This document shows positions 1 through 9,508 of a stretch of DNA of 33,138 bases, piece after piece (the stretch's first letter is position 1; each line of letters opens with the position of its first letter). The DNA lies in the NCBI RefSeq assembly GCF_002160865.1, contig NZ_NFLJ01000036.1, positions 1 to 33,138 on the forward strand, read 5' to 3'. A program made the position numbers and the translations under genes. Source of the stretch: Massiliimicrobium timonense (lineage in GTDB: Bacteria > Bacillota_I > Bacilli_A > Erysipelotrichales > Coprobacillaceae). The notes beneath the pieces were generated by a model. The model worked only from the letters and a program-made list of their open reading frames with translations. It ran no database searches and was not told the DNA's origin.

Positions 1-84
1 CTTTATCCCATCTTTAACAACATCTTCCATAAGATATGTACTATCATCACTATAATCAGTATGTACATGGTAATCACAAAGCAT
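1..84 (-). CDS. PHP-domain phosphatase, histidinol-phosphatase-like (5' end only)
   Basis: Only the first 28 codons lie in the window; the gene runs off the left edge. The translation begins MLCDYHVHTDYSDDS. The HxH motif (H6, H8) followed by a D/S-rich stretch is the metal-binding start of PHP-domain proteins such as HisJ-type histidinol phosphatases. The start at 84 is supported by a very strong purine ribosome binding site (AAAGGGGGGG, 91-100 on the minus strand) six bases upstream. The product is probably a cytoplasmic metal-dependent phosphoesterase. HisJ-type histidine biosynthesis is one option, but other PHP phosphatases start the same way, so the substrate cannot be fixed from this fragment. 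Confidence 0.75.
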   Translation of the reverse strand, partial: MLCDYHVHTDYSDDSTYLMEDVVKDGIK

Positions 85-150
85 AATATTCCCCCCCTTT
101 ACATATAGTTTAACAAAAAAATATAAAGTTAAAAATGATTTTCTTTATAT

Positions 151-173
151 ATTTGTAAATTTCATTTACAAAT
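151..173. promoter_or_regulatory. Perfect inverted repeat, possible operator
   Basis: ATTTGTAAAT (151-160) is followed by a three-base spacer and its exact reverse complement ATTTACAAAT (164-173). The dyad lies in the 194-bp divergent gap between the PHP phosphatase (minus) and the MFS/SDR pair (plus), where an operator would sit. There is no U-tract or GC content to suggest a terminator. The binding protein is unknown. The rest of the gap (85-278) is AT-rich, and I see no convincing paired -35/-10 boxes. Confidence 0.4.
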
Positions 174-278
174 GGTGAAACAAACAAAGACATTTTTTTA
201 AATGAACTTTGAAACTCTTCAACAGATATTTTTTCTTTTTATGATTTTTGTTAGAGTATGGTTGCAGGAGGGAAATCT

Positions 279-719
279 ATGGAAAGTATCAAAAGTATAA
301 GACATGTCCGTTTATGGCAAATCTATCAAAATAGTTATTTAAGTTATTTTTTGATGTATAACTTTTATTATTTATCTTGGGCATTATTTAGTGCCTTAAT
401 TTCTGTTTATTTAATGAATATGGGATTTAGAGCGAGTGATGTTTCACTTGTTGTATCTGCTTCATTTTTAACTTCATTAATAACACAGCCTATAATTGGA
501 AAATGGAATGATCAATATGATATGAAGGTTGTCAATACCATATTATTTGTGATTGCTATTATTGGAGCTATTCTTTTTCAAGTTATCGCTGGATATTTGA
601 TAGATTTTTATTCTTGTGATATATTTTATTTGATTTTAGTTTTATTATCTATCGCTGGAATGGTGATTTGTCTTTTCTATCGTATTCCAAGTGGTCGAGA
701 TCAGCGTTTATTTGATTAG
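279..719 (+). pseudogene. MFS transporter with internal deletion
   Basis: The 146-residue frame resembles the N-terminal end of a major facilitator protein: a membrane segment at about 20-45, another at about 50-66, and a GxxxD-type loop (GKWNDQYDMK) of the kind found between helices 2 and 3. After a third hydrophobic segment it passes directly into a C-terminal-looking part (a GYLIDFYS stretch, a last helix near 105-125, then a basic tail). MFS proteins are normally near 400 residues with 12 helices, so about two thirds is missing while the frame stays open. The start at 279 is chosen for AGGAGGG six bases upstream; an ATG at 258 lacks a site. The stop overlaps the ribosome binding site of the following SDR gene. 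It is most likely a deletion derivative without transport activity. Confidence 0.6.
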
Positions 720-729
720 GAGGATGTTT

Positions 730-1443
730 ATGAAATTTCAAGATAAAGTTGTTGTTGTGACAGGTGGTGCAAAAGGCATTGGAAAATGTATTGGTGAAAT
801 GTTTCAAAAAGAAGGCGCTCATGTCTGTGTAATTGATGTTGAGGAAAATGATTACTTTCAAGGTGATCTAGCAAACCAGCATACTTTAGAACAGTTTCAT
901 CAAAAAGTTATTCAGGATTATGGACATATTGATTATATGATTCATAATGCGAAACCTCTTTTTAAAGGGGTTGATGAGTGTAGTTATGATGAATTTCAAT
1001 ATGCTATGTCAGTAGGTGTGACAGCTCCATTTTATTTAACACAGTTATTTAAAGATGATTTTAAAGAAGGAGGATGTATAGTAAATATTTCTTCTTCACG
1101 TGATCGTATGAGTCAGCCTCAAAGTGAAAGCTATAGTGCAGCTAAAGGAGGTATACGTGCTTTAACACATAGTTTGGCTATTTCTTTAGCAGGAAAAGTG
1201 AGAGTCAATTCTATTTCACCAGGTTGGATTCAAACTGAATCAGATCCAACGATTTATCAAGGAAGTGATATGACACAACATCCTGTCAAGCGTATTGGTA
1301 AAGTAGAAGATATAGGACATATGGTTTTGTTTTTATGTAGTGATGAAGCAAGTTTTATAACAGGTGAAAATATTTGTATTGATGGTGGTATGACAAAACT
1401 AATGATTTATCATGGTGAACATGGTTGGCAATATCATAAATAA
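730..1443 (+). CDS. Short-chain dehydrogenase/reductase (SDR family)
   Basis: The 237-residue protein is a classical SDR with a Rossmann fold. TGGAKGIG (residues 11-18) is the glycine-rich cofactor motif, NISSSR (119-124) carries the catalytic serine, and Y135-SAA-K139 is the YxxxK pair. The C-terminal SFITGENICIDGG is typical. It should be a cytoplasmic NAD(P)-dependent oxidoreductase of unknown substrate. Two positions are unusual: the NNAG motif reads HNAK, and the asparagine expected in VNLTAPF is glycine (VGVTAPF, G96). The start at 730 has AGGAGG six bases upstream, overlapping the stop of the shortened MFS gene, so the two are translationally coupled. The neighbouring transporter relic suggests a former uptake-plus-oxidation pair. 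Confidence 0.85.
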   Translation: MKFQDKVVVVTGGAKGIGKCIGEMFQKEGAHVCVIDVEENDYFQGDLANQHTLEQFHQKVIQDYGHIDYMIHNAKPLFKGVDECSYDEFQYAMSVGVTAPFYLTQLFKDDFKEGGCIVNISSSRDRMSQPQSESYSAAKGGIRALTHSLAISLAGKVRVNSISPGWIQTESDPTIYQGSDMTQHPVKRIGKVEDIGHMVLFLCSDEASFITGENICIDGGMTKLMIYHGEHGWQYHK

Positions 1444-1471
1444 AAAACAGGCTAGAAATCAGCCTGTTTTT
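1443..1471. terminator. Rho-independent terminator after the SDR gene
   Basis: An 11-bp perfect stem (1443-1453 with 1461-1471) with a 7-base loop and a T-run on the plus side overlaps the SDR stop codon. The A-run on the other side means it could also act on the minus strand, where a coding fragment ends at 1470. Confidence 0.85.
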
Positions 1472-1607
1472 AAAATTCATCTTCTTTGATAATATCAATT
1501 GTAGAAAAACGTCCTTTTTCAATCATCTGTGAAACACGTTTTTTTCTTTGAATATTTTGATCATAATGAAGTGTAAAAATATAATAGGAAGAGCATTGTT
1601 CCAAATA
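1470..1607 (-). pseudogene. Unidentified C-terminal coding fragment
   Basis: A minus-strand frame of 45 codons reads from just after an upstream stop at 1608-1610 to a TAA at 1470-1472. It has no start codon or ribosome binding site in a sensible place. The second half is charged (a QRKKRV stretch, then STIDIIKEDEF at the end), which looks like the cytoplasmic tail of a real protein, and it ends exactly at the bidirectional terminator as a gene would. I do not recognise the family. It is probably the tail of a decayed gene. Confidence 0.3.
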
Positions 1608-1831
1608 TTAATGATGACAAGAATAAAGCGGTTATGTAGATTAATATTTATGGCAGTATAAACTCACTTATCTTAAAAAGAAAAATAGTGATTTTTTAAA
1701 TATACGACATATTATGTGCAAATTCCTGTATAACCAAAGCGTTGTTACTAATCATAAATCATAAATAGAAGATGTTTTGAGGATTGTTTGAATAAATTAT
1801 CAGCTTTACAAGGAATAACATATTCTCTATA
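1608..1831. other. Non-coding, decayed stretch
   Basis: AT-rich sequence with stops in all frames. I see no gene, RNA or convincing promoter. It lies between a coding fragment and an aldo/keto reductase relic and is best read as the remains of deleted genes. Confidence 0.4.
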
Positions 1832-2048
1832 GTGTCAAGGGTATTAAGATATATTGATTCGTTGTATAATGATGTGACAACCTTATCAAGCATGTCATAT
1901 TATCCAATACATATTCAAATTACAGATTTATTTATAGCTTGTTACAGTGCAAAAGATGTATGGAAAAAAGTAAATTCATGTATTGGATGTGGACAATATG
2001 AAAGTGTTTGTCCACAACTATAGAATTTATTCTCTTATTAAAAAATAA
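1832..2048 (+). pseudogene. Aldo/keto reductase C-terminal relic with ferredoxin-like motif
   Basis: The readable frame has RYIDSLYNDVTTLSSMS, which resembles the end of the barrel of COG1453-type aldo/keto reductases (consensus near RF..SL..V.TVLSGMS). About 30 residues later comes CIGCGQYESVCPQ, which matches their C-terminal 4Fe-4S motif CxxCxxCxxxCP, with the third cysteine changed to tyrosine. A stop follows at once, but one frame over the sequence continues HNYRIYSLIKK to a TAA at 2046-2048, like the usual tail after CPQ. The cysteine loss, terminal frameshift and missing barrel make it a dead remnant. The family assignment rests on motif resemblance only. Confidence 0.45.
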
Positions 2049-2067
2049 TTTTGATTGACTATCAGGC

Positions 2068-2932
2068 TCAGGGTGAAAAATACGATTCAGATAATTCCAA
2101 AATTCTGGATAATTTTTCTGAATCTATAGGAAATGATTTTGTAATGTATTTTGGAATCTTTTCCATTATATGTGTACCTGTATATCTATGATTGAAGCGC
2201 CACTCCTGTTCATGCAGAAAAAGTGGCAACGAACTTTTTGTAACACTCTGATATATCCCAGCAATATTATTCTTGATATTTCCCGCAATGATATTTAGCC
2301 ATTTGAGTCTGTGTTCTGTTTCGCTGTATGCTATTTTCTCGGATCTTAATGTCAATTCCTTTGATGAATCAGAAATATTGTTTTTTTCATCTATATTCAA
2401 TACCCTTTTAGATTATACTTTTGCTCTCATATGAAAGAACTTATGAATAAAGTTTTTATTGTCTACCGGAATGACTGAAAGCTTGATATATTTGGGATAT
2501 TCATTTTCCTTGTCTGTTGATACTATCATGGATACTGACTGCTGTTCAGTAGCCATCCCTAGACTTTTCATTTGTTTTGGCACCAATATAAATGGTATTT
2601 GCTTCATAGTACATGCTATCCAGTATCTTTTCACTGTTTGATAATGTCATGAGAATACGACATTTTCTGCATAGCTTGAGTGCTGTCTTGTAGATGATAT
2701 CCAATTGTGAAGTCATTTTTATTGCTGAATAGCCTTTGTTTGCAGAAAAGAATAAATATAAACCCAAGATGAGATTGAAAAGTGGCAGCTTGTTATCTTG
2801 AAAGATAGTCCCGGCAAAAAGATAATGCTGATGAACACACTTGACACATTCAAAAACATTTCTGTTTTCTAATATTGAAGTAATTGCTAACATAGCTTTA
2901 GGATTATGACTATATTTATTGATGATTTACAT
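2068..2932 (-). pseudogene. IS1595-family (ISXO2-like) transposase, inactivated
   Basis: Read on the minus strand from about 2932, the translation has the zinc-ribbon half FECVKC and the conserved AGTIFQDNKLPL and KTALKLCRKCRI blocks. The DDE part (STDKENEYPKYIKLSVIPVD) and the family's C-terminal HEQEWRFNHRYTG follow. The gene is broken in at least three ways: a frameshift near 2560, an in-frame TAA at 2413-2415, and no start (a stop at about 2933-2935 cuts the N-terminus). The first catalytic region, usually V-E-D-E-T-Y-x-G-G-K, reads EANTIYIGAK, so the aspartate is lost. I could not identify terminal inverted repeats, so the ends of the element are unknown. Confidence 0.8.
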
Positions 2933-2935
2933 CAT

Positions 2936-3130
2936 AGAATTTTTTGTTTACGTTTATTTACAGACATTATGATTACCTCATAAGCTATTATATTAAAGAC
3001 GAGAAAACAAAGATGCAATGCAACCAAGATTTAACTACGTTTTTTTGTGCTAAAATCATTTTTAAAATTTTTAAATGATTTTATTAACTCTGCAACAAGT
3101 AGTCAAAAAGTAATAAAAAATAAGAATAAA
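2936..3130. other. Intergenic sequence beside the IS remnant
   Basis: AT-rich sequence with no open frame of note. It may include the degraded 5' end of the IS1595 element and the upstream region of the DUF362 gene. I see no clear inverted repeat or target duplication. Confidence 0.3.
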
Positions 3131-3186
3131 ACTTGATTTAAAGTTGACTTGAAGGTTTATAATATTCTTAGAAAGGGGGCTTACTT

Positions 3187-4188
3187 ATGGCAAGTCAAAA
3201 ACCAGTTCCAGGAACAAATGGAAATCATTATGTGGCTTATGGTGAACGTACAGGAAAGGAATCTATTGTTTATTTTACAAGAGATCTTTCAGCAGAAGGA
3301 TTATCTAAAATTTATCAACGTATTCAAGGACATTTTAAAGAAAAGGTAGCTATTAAATTGCATACTGGAGAACAACATGGTCCTAATATTATTCCTCGAC
3401 CATGGGTAGAAAAACTTGTGAAAGAACAATTACCAGAGGCAACGATTGTCGAAACAAATACTTATTATGAGGGAGATCGTTATACAACGGATCAGCATCT
3501 TAAAACTTTGGAAGTCAATGGTTGGACGTTTTGTCCAGTAGATATTATGGATGCCAATGGCACAATTGATTTACCAGTCAAAGATGGCAAATGGTTTGAT
3601 CATATGACAATGGGAAAAACACTTGTTGATTATGATTCAATGCTTGTTTTGACACATTTCAAAGGTCATTCTAAGGGAGGATTCGGTGGTTCCAATAAAA
3701 ATATAGGTATTGGTTGTGCTGATGGCCGTATTGGGAAAAAGATGATTCATACAACACCGGGTTCTGATGATATGTGGGATATTTCTAATGAGGAATTTAT
3801 GGAACGTATGACAGAGTCTGCTAAAGCAGTTGTTGATTATTTTGGGGAACATATTGTTTATATCAATGTGATGCGTAATATGTCTGTTTCTTGTGATTGT
3901 GAAGGAACAGCAGCTGCACCAGTTGTGACACCCAATATCGGTATTTTAGCTTCACTTGATATTTTAGCGATTGATCAGGCATCTGTTGATTTGGTTTATG
4001 CTTTAAAAGAAGATCAACATCATGATTTGGTAGAAAGAATAGAATCACGTCATGGTTTACGTCAGTTATCTTATATGAAAGAATTGCATATGGGAAATGA
4101 TTTGTATCAGCTTATAGATATTGATCATGATGATCAATGCATTTCATTAAAAGAAGCTGTGAAAGATGTTGTTCCATTTACAAAATAA
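3187..4188 (+). CDS. DUF362 domain-containing protein
   Basis: The 333-residue protein matches the DUF362 family across its length. It has an N-terminal part with VAIKLHTGEQHGPN, a central THFKGHSKGGFGGSNKNIGI block, and the conserved C-terminal CDCEGTAAAPVVTPNIG followed by LASLDILAIDQASVDLV. Unlike many family members it has no C-terminal CxxCxxC ferredoxin domain. The biochemical role of DUF362 is not established, so none is assigned. No signal peptide or membrane segment is seen, so it should be cytoplasmic. The start at 3187 follows AAAGGGGG (3172-3179) by seven bases. The gene stands alone, transcribed toward the HAD gene, with which it shares a terminator. Confidence 0.85.
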   Translation: MASQKPVPGTNGNHYVAYGERTGKESIVYFTRDLSAEGLSKIYQRIQGHFKEKVAIKLHTGEQHGPNIIPRPWVEKLVKEQLPEATIVETNTYYEGDRYTTDQHLKTLEVNGWTFCPVDIMDANGTIDLPVKDGKWFDHMTMGKTLVDYDSMLVLTHFKGHSKGGFGGSNKNIGIGCADGRIGKKMIHTTPGSDDMWDISNEEFMERMTESAKAVVDYFGEHIVYINVMRNMSVSCDCEGTAAAPVVTPNIGILASLDILAIDQASVDLVYALKEDQHHDLVERIESRHGLRQLSYMKELHMGNDLYQLIDIDHDDQCISLKEAVKDVVPFTK

Positions 4189-4217
4189 AGGTTCAAGGAC
4201 ATTCCTTGAGCCTTTTT
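4187..4217. terminator. Bidirectional terminator between DUF362 and HAD genes
   Basis: A 13-bp stem (4187-4199 with 4203-4215, one G-T pair) closes a 3-base loop. It has T-runs on the plus side and, read from the other strand, on the minus side. It overlaps the DUF362 stop and abuts the HAD stop at 4216, serving both convergent genes. Confidence 0.85.
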
Positions 4218-4989
4218 ACAAAAGTTGAAAATGTTTAAGACCATCTAAAATCCCATCTTCATTTACACTTTGACAAATATATCTGCCATGTTTTTTGACT
4301 TCTTCACTTCCATTGCCCATCACAATTGGATAACCAACAATATCTAGCATTTCTATATCGTTATGACCATCACCAAAAGCCATCATTTCTTCCTTTTGGA
4401 AACCTAAATAATGTTGTAAGGCTTGAATTGCTGCTGCTTTGCCTCCTTTTTGAGGAACAATGTCATAAGCATAATCATGCCATCTTGTGACTTTGATATA
4501 TTTTGTATTTTGTATGATCTCTTGGATTTCTTTTTCATCGACATATGGGTCAATTTGATAAATATTGTTGATATTGATATCTTGGCAAATAGGGGGAATC
4601 ATTGTAGAAATGGATGCTTGAGCATCTTTGACTCTTTGATTGACATGATTGATATACATGCGATTATTTTCAATAAATAAACAAGGATAATGTTTTTCTT
4701 TAACAACTTTCACGATTTCCTGCACATCCTGTGCGTCTATTTTTTGGTCGTAGATAACTTGATCATGAACAAGGCAATATCCACCATTTAATAATAAATA
4801 ACCATCAAATTCAAATTGTTGATTGATTTTTAATTCTTCCAGTTCGAGCATATGTCTACCAGAGGCAATAAAGAGCTGAATCCCTTGATTCCTTAATTGT
4901 TGTAATCCCTGAATCACGTTTTCTTGAACCAAAGGTTTTTGTTTGGAAATCAAAGTTCCATCTATATCAAAAAAGATTGCTTTTATCAT
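4216..4989 (-). CDS. Cof-type HAD-IIB family phosphatase
   Basis: The 257-residue protein has all four HAD motifs. DIDGT (8-12) holds the aspartate nucleophile D8 and acid/base D10. SGR near 43-45 is motif II, K184 in QKGGKAAA is motif III, and GDGHNDIEM (206-214, with D207 and D211) is the metal site. Length and spacing fit the Cof/YidA-like IIB subfamily, which hydrolyses sugar phosphates and similar small phosphoesters in the cytoplasm; the substrate here is unknown. A ribosome binding site (AAAGGAG) precedes the ATG at 4989. The gene follows the terminator of the Nim-like gene. Confidence 0.9.
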   Translation of the reverse strand: MIKAIFFDIDGTLISKQKPLVQENVIQGLQQLRNQGIQLFIASGRHMLELEELKINQQFEFDGYLLLNGGYCLVHDQVIYDQKIDAQDVQEIVKVVKEKHYPCLFIENNRMYINHVNQRVKDAQASISTMIPPICQDININNIYQIDPYVDEKEIQEIIQNTKYIKVTRWHDYAYDIVPQKGGKAAAIQALQHYLGFQKEEMMAFGDGHNDIEMLDIVGYPIVMGNGSEEVKKHGRYICQSVNEDGILDGLKHFQLL

Positions 4990-5008
4990 TATATCTTCAC
5001 TCCTTTTA

Positions 5009-5045
5009 TAAAAAGCCTATAGATTAACGATAAGCATCTATAGGC
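5009..5045 (-). terminator. Rho-independent terminator of the Nim-like gene
   Basis: A 10-bp perfect stem GCCTATAGAT/ATCTATAGGC (5015-5024 with 5036-5045) with an 11-base loop is followed on the minus strand by five T. It lies just after the stop codon of the Nim-like gene. Confidence 0.85.
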
Positions 5046-5052
5046 AATATAT

Positions 5053-5562
5053 TTACTCTAATGTGACATGTTTTTTTGTCTTTTCTTCTGGATGAATATT
5101 ATTTCTTCTTTTCCCAATCATATCTAAGACTTTTAATCTAAAGACTGTTGTTGCTTTCATCATATTTGTATTGAATTGAAAATCTTCGTGATGATAATGT
5201 TTCATTAAAATCTTTAAAGCTTCATATTTATCATCTTCATCTACAAACTCAATTTCTCCATGTCCAATGACACTGGCATAACCCATTGTACAAGACATTC
5301 TTTCATCATAAAGAATGATATTGTGTTAACAATCCATTTCAAAAGTTGCCTTATTATTTTGTCTGATTAAATCTAGCTTTGTCCCTTGATTGGCACTATG
5401 AAAATAAAGATATAACTGTCCATCTTCAATATTCACACCAAAATTCAATGGAACAATATAAGGATATTCCTGATCAAAGAAAGCCAAACGACATGTATCA
5501 CATTTATTCATAATATCCATAATATCATGAAAATCTGTAATTTCTCTATCTTTTCTTCTCAT
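5053..5562 (-). pseudogene. Nim/pyridoxamine 5'-phosphate oxidase-like flavoprotein with an in-frame stop
   Basis: One continuous reading frame of 170 codons shows the pattern of the NimA-like pyridoxamine-phosphate-oxidase family. MRRKDREI starts it, then CDTCRLAF, YPYIVPLNFGV, LYLYFHSANQGTKLDLI and ATFEMDC, and after the break GYASVIGHGEIEFVDEDDKYEAL. These are small FMN-binding cytoplasmic proteins. A TAA at 5326-5328 interrupts the frame between ATFEMDC and HNIILYDER. Nothing is shifted, so a single base change accounts for it. The ATG at 5298 has no ribosome binding site, so the second part is unlikely to be translated separately. The promoter, start site and terminator are all intact, which suggests a recent nonsense mutation or a sequencing error. 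Confidence 0.75.
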
Positions 5563-5591
5563 TGCATTAACCTCACTTTTCTTTTATCTCT

Positions 5592-5620
5592 AGTATACAG
5601 GATATAATTATATGATTCAA
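5592..5620 (-). promoter_or_regulatory. Sigma-A promoter of the Nim-like gene
   Basis: On the minus strand TTGAAT (5615-5620) and TATACT (5592-5597) are separated by 17 bp, about 30 bases before the start codon. Confidence 0.7.
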
Positions 5621-5628
5621 TCGGGATA

Positions 5629-7074
<1,446 letters not shown>

Positions 7075-7090
7075 TTATACTTATAAATTT

Positions 7091-7119
7091 ATTATATAAA
7101 ATTCACTTTAAATGAACAA
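7091..7119 (-). promoter_or_regulatory. Sigma-A promoter of the 6-phospho-beta-glucosidase gene
   Basis: On the minus strand TTGTTC (7114-7119) and TATAAT (7091-7096) are 17 bp apart, about 30 bases upstream of the start codon. This suggests transcription independent of the ABC permease gene upstream. Confidence 0.65.
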
Positions 7120-7168
7120 TAATATATTTCTATTATATTTAAAATTGAAACAATTACAGAATGAGAAC

Positions 7169-9508
7169 TTACAAAACGTGAAAATATTGTTGAAAAACTT
7201 TTTTTAAAGATAAAATCATCACAATTATCGAAATCATTATTTGAACAATTAATAATATAGGGTTTTCTATACAATATTGAATACAATTTAACATTGGATA
7301 AAAAGATATATCTTTGAAACAATCTATCTGATTATAAATAAGAAATAAAGGAATAACAAACAGACATAAACTTATAAATAATGTTGTCATAGTATGTCTG
7401 GCTTTCACACTAATCATCAATAAAAAACTCGTTAAGCTCATGCAAATAATAAATTTAATCAACCCATCTATAAGAAACAAATGACCTAAAGTCAATACAG
7501 AAGGTAAAGATCGAAAAGTTGGTATAGAAATGACAGATGCTCCTAAAGATGAAAAACCATAGACACTATGTAAAAAGATAAGAGGTGTTCCATAAAAAAT
7601 GCTCATCCCTATTCCTATTATAATAACACATCCTATAATTTTTAATTCTAGGATTCTATGATTTCCATTAATTGTTATTTGACTAACTTCATTAACATGA
7701 TTTTCATATTCAATATTAATAACTTGATATAAACTTAGTGACAAGAAAATCATCAGCATTAAACTAGGTGCTAAACTCCATGAAGAAGATAAAAAATATT
7801 CCTCATACGGGCGTTCATAAACAAATTCAGCTTGGGGATGTTTTTGAATCCACTCATATTGTTCCTTGACATCATTAAAAACATTCTCTCCTATCAACTT
7901 CATAGAAATATTTTCTTTAAGAGATTGCTTTTTTTGTGATGTGAGATTGATATTATTTTCAATTTTTTCTATTTGTTGATGCAATGAATCAAAATAATCC
8001 TGCTGTTGTTCAATCCATTTTATTTTGTCATCAGTAAGAGGTCCTTGTAAATATTGCATATAACTTTGATAAATAGAAGATTCACTATCCATATAAACAG
8101 AAACATGATGATATTGATAATATTGTAAAAATAAACTTAAAATAATGAGAAAACCAACTTTTTGTATTTTTATCATCTTATAAAATTCAAAACTGCATAA
8201 AGAAGACAAATGAAGACAATGTTTAAATACAAAATGAGCATTTCTCAAAGAAAAATCTCTTTTACAAACATAGATACATATACAACTTATACTCCCAAAA
8301 ATCAGTCCAGCTATTATAATAAAAATATGTAAATGATAAAGAGTTGTTGGCAATCCAAAAACAGATATATATCGATATGTTTTTAAATAAATATCTGTTT
8401 GTAGAAATGAAATCATATTGATATACTTCAATAAATAAAGTGAACTTAAGGGATGAATCATCAAATAACTGAAAACTTCTACTACAAAAAATACCAATAT
8501 AGATATCCAAGATAAAATTCTATTTTTCAATACCAAACATAAATTCATCATTATTATACCTAATAATGATAATACCAATATTTTAAATCCTATCATCAGA
8601 CCAATCCACTGTTTGACATTCATTTGTAAAGGACATTGTCTATAATGAGCCATTGACTGAATACTACGCGACAAATCTCCCAATCCACAGTTCCATGCCA
8701 TATAACCTAATTTTCCTGCATATACCAAAAAACAAATTATACTCGTTATCAAAAACATGACAATGAACTTTGCTATAATTACTTTCATATATCCATTTTG
8801 ACTTAATTTCAACAAATTCATCAATCCATTTTCTCTTTCTTCCATAATCAGATAATAGGATAAACTCAAGACAATAATCACTAAAAACAAACTCGTAAAA
8901 TCAAATGAAAACACCATTTCTAGAGGATATTGGATATCATATGTCACTTCAACATGGGTTAACTTTTGAAAATCTTTAGCACTTCTTTCTATTTCATTTT
9001 GATTTTGATGACTTTGAAAAATAGAAATTCCTGAAAGTTGTTGAGCCTGTTGTTGAATATCTTTAATATATTGAAAATAAGTCTTTAATTGTGTCATTTC
9101 GTCAAACATCATTTCTAAAAATTGAGCATCTTGTTCTAAAGACGATGTATATTGAGGCTGATGATTACTGATATACTCTTGTTGATAATTTTCAACATTA
9201 GGATTCTCTTGTAAAAGTTCTTCGATAATTGAAGCATTTTTTTGCTCATTTTGACGTAATTGCGTTAACTGTTCCAAAATCATAAATGACTGATATTTTT
9301 CATACTCTTTTTTTGTAAATTCATAACGTTTTTCATTAGGCAAGGAAAGTAAAGTCTGATGAAATTTTTGATAAGCAGATAAGGGAATCTTTTGATTTAA
9401 ACTTACTGAAAAAAGAAAAAATTGACTTAACAAAAGCAAAATAAGAATAACAATAAAGCTTTTACGTCCTCTCATTTTTATAAATTCATACTTGATTAAA
9501 GGCATCAT
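7169..9508 (-). CDS. ABC transporter permease, two ABC-2-like halves in one chain
   Basis: The 779-residue membrane protein reads as two similar halves. Each starts with a short basic/aromatic stretch and a first helix (YEFIKMRGRKSFIVILILL at the N-terminus; FEFYKMIKIQKVGFLIIL near 450). A long hydrophilic, Gln/Glu-rich extracytoplasmic loop follows in each (about 40-195 and 470-585), then a cluster of four to five helices. This is the layout of ABC-2-type exporter permeases, fused so that one chain could supply both halves of the channel. The start overlaps the ATPase stop by four bases (ATGA), so the pair is translationally coupled. The substrate is unknown; lantibiotic-immunity and ABC-2 peptide/lipid exporters are the nearest comparisons. 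No clear terminator is seen after it. Confidence 0.8.
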   Translation of the reverse strand: MMPLIKYEFIKMRGRKSFIVILILLLLSQFFLFSVSLNQKIPLSAYQKFHQTLLSLPNEKRYEFTKKEYEKYQSFMILEQLTQLRQNEQKNASIIEELLQENPNVENYQQEYISNHQPQYTSSLEQDAQFLEMMFDEMTQLKTYFQYIKDIQQQAQQLSGISIFQSHQNQNEIERSAKDFQKLTHVEVTYDIQYPLEMVFSFDFTSLFLVIIVLSLSYYLIMEERENGLMNLLKLSQNGYMKVIIAKFIVMFLITSIICFLVYAGKLGYMAWNCGLGDLSRSIQSMAHYRQCPLQMNVKQWIGLMIGFKILVLSLLGIIMMNLCLVLKNRILSWISILVFFVVEVFSYLMIHPLSSLYLLKYINMISFLQTDIYLKTYRYISVFGLPTTLYHLHIFIIIAGLIFGSISCICIYVCKRDFSLRNAHFVFKHCLHLSSLCSFEFYKMIKIQKVGFLIILSLFLQYYQYHHVSVYMDSESSIYQSYMQYLQGPLTDDKIKWIEQQQDYFDSLHQQIEKIENNINLTSQKKQSLKENISMKLIGENVFNDVKEQYEWIQKHPQAEFVYERPYEEYFLSSSWSLAPSLMLMIFLSLSLYQVINIEYENHVNEVSQITINGNHRILELKIIGCVIIIGIGMSIFYGTPLIFLHSVYGFSSLGASVISIPTFRSLPSVLTLGHLFLIDGLIKFIICMSLTSFLLMISVKARHTMTTLFISLCLFVIPLFLIYNQIDCFKDISFYPMLNCIQYCIENPILLIVQIMISIIVMILSLKKVFQQYFHVL

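Noticed and set aside
3144-3163. TTGACT and TATAAT upstream of the DUF362 gene as a promoter
   Set aside because: They are only 8 bp apart. TTGATT at 3133-3138 gives 19 bp, possible but weak, so no promoter is listed.
5326-5328. Recoding of the in-frame stop (selenocysteine-like)
   Set aside because: The stop is TAA, not TGA, and I see no special downstream structure other than the normal terminator.
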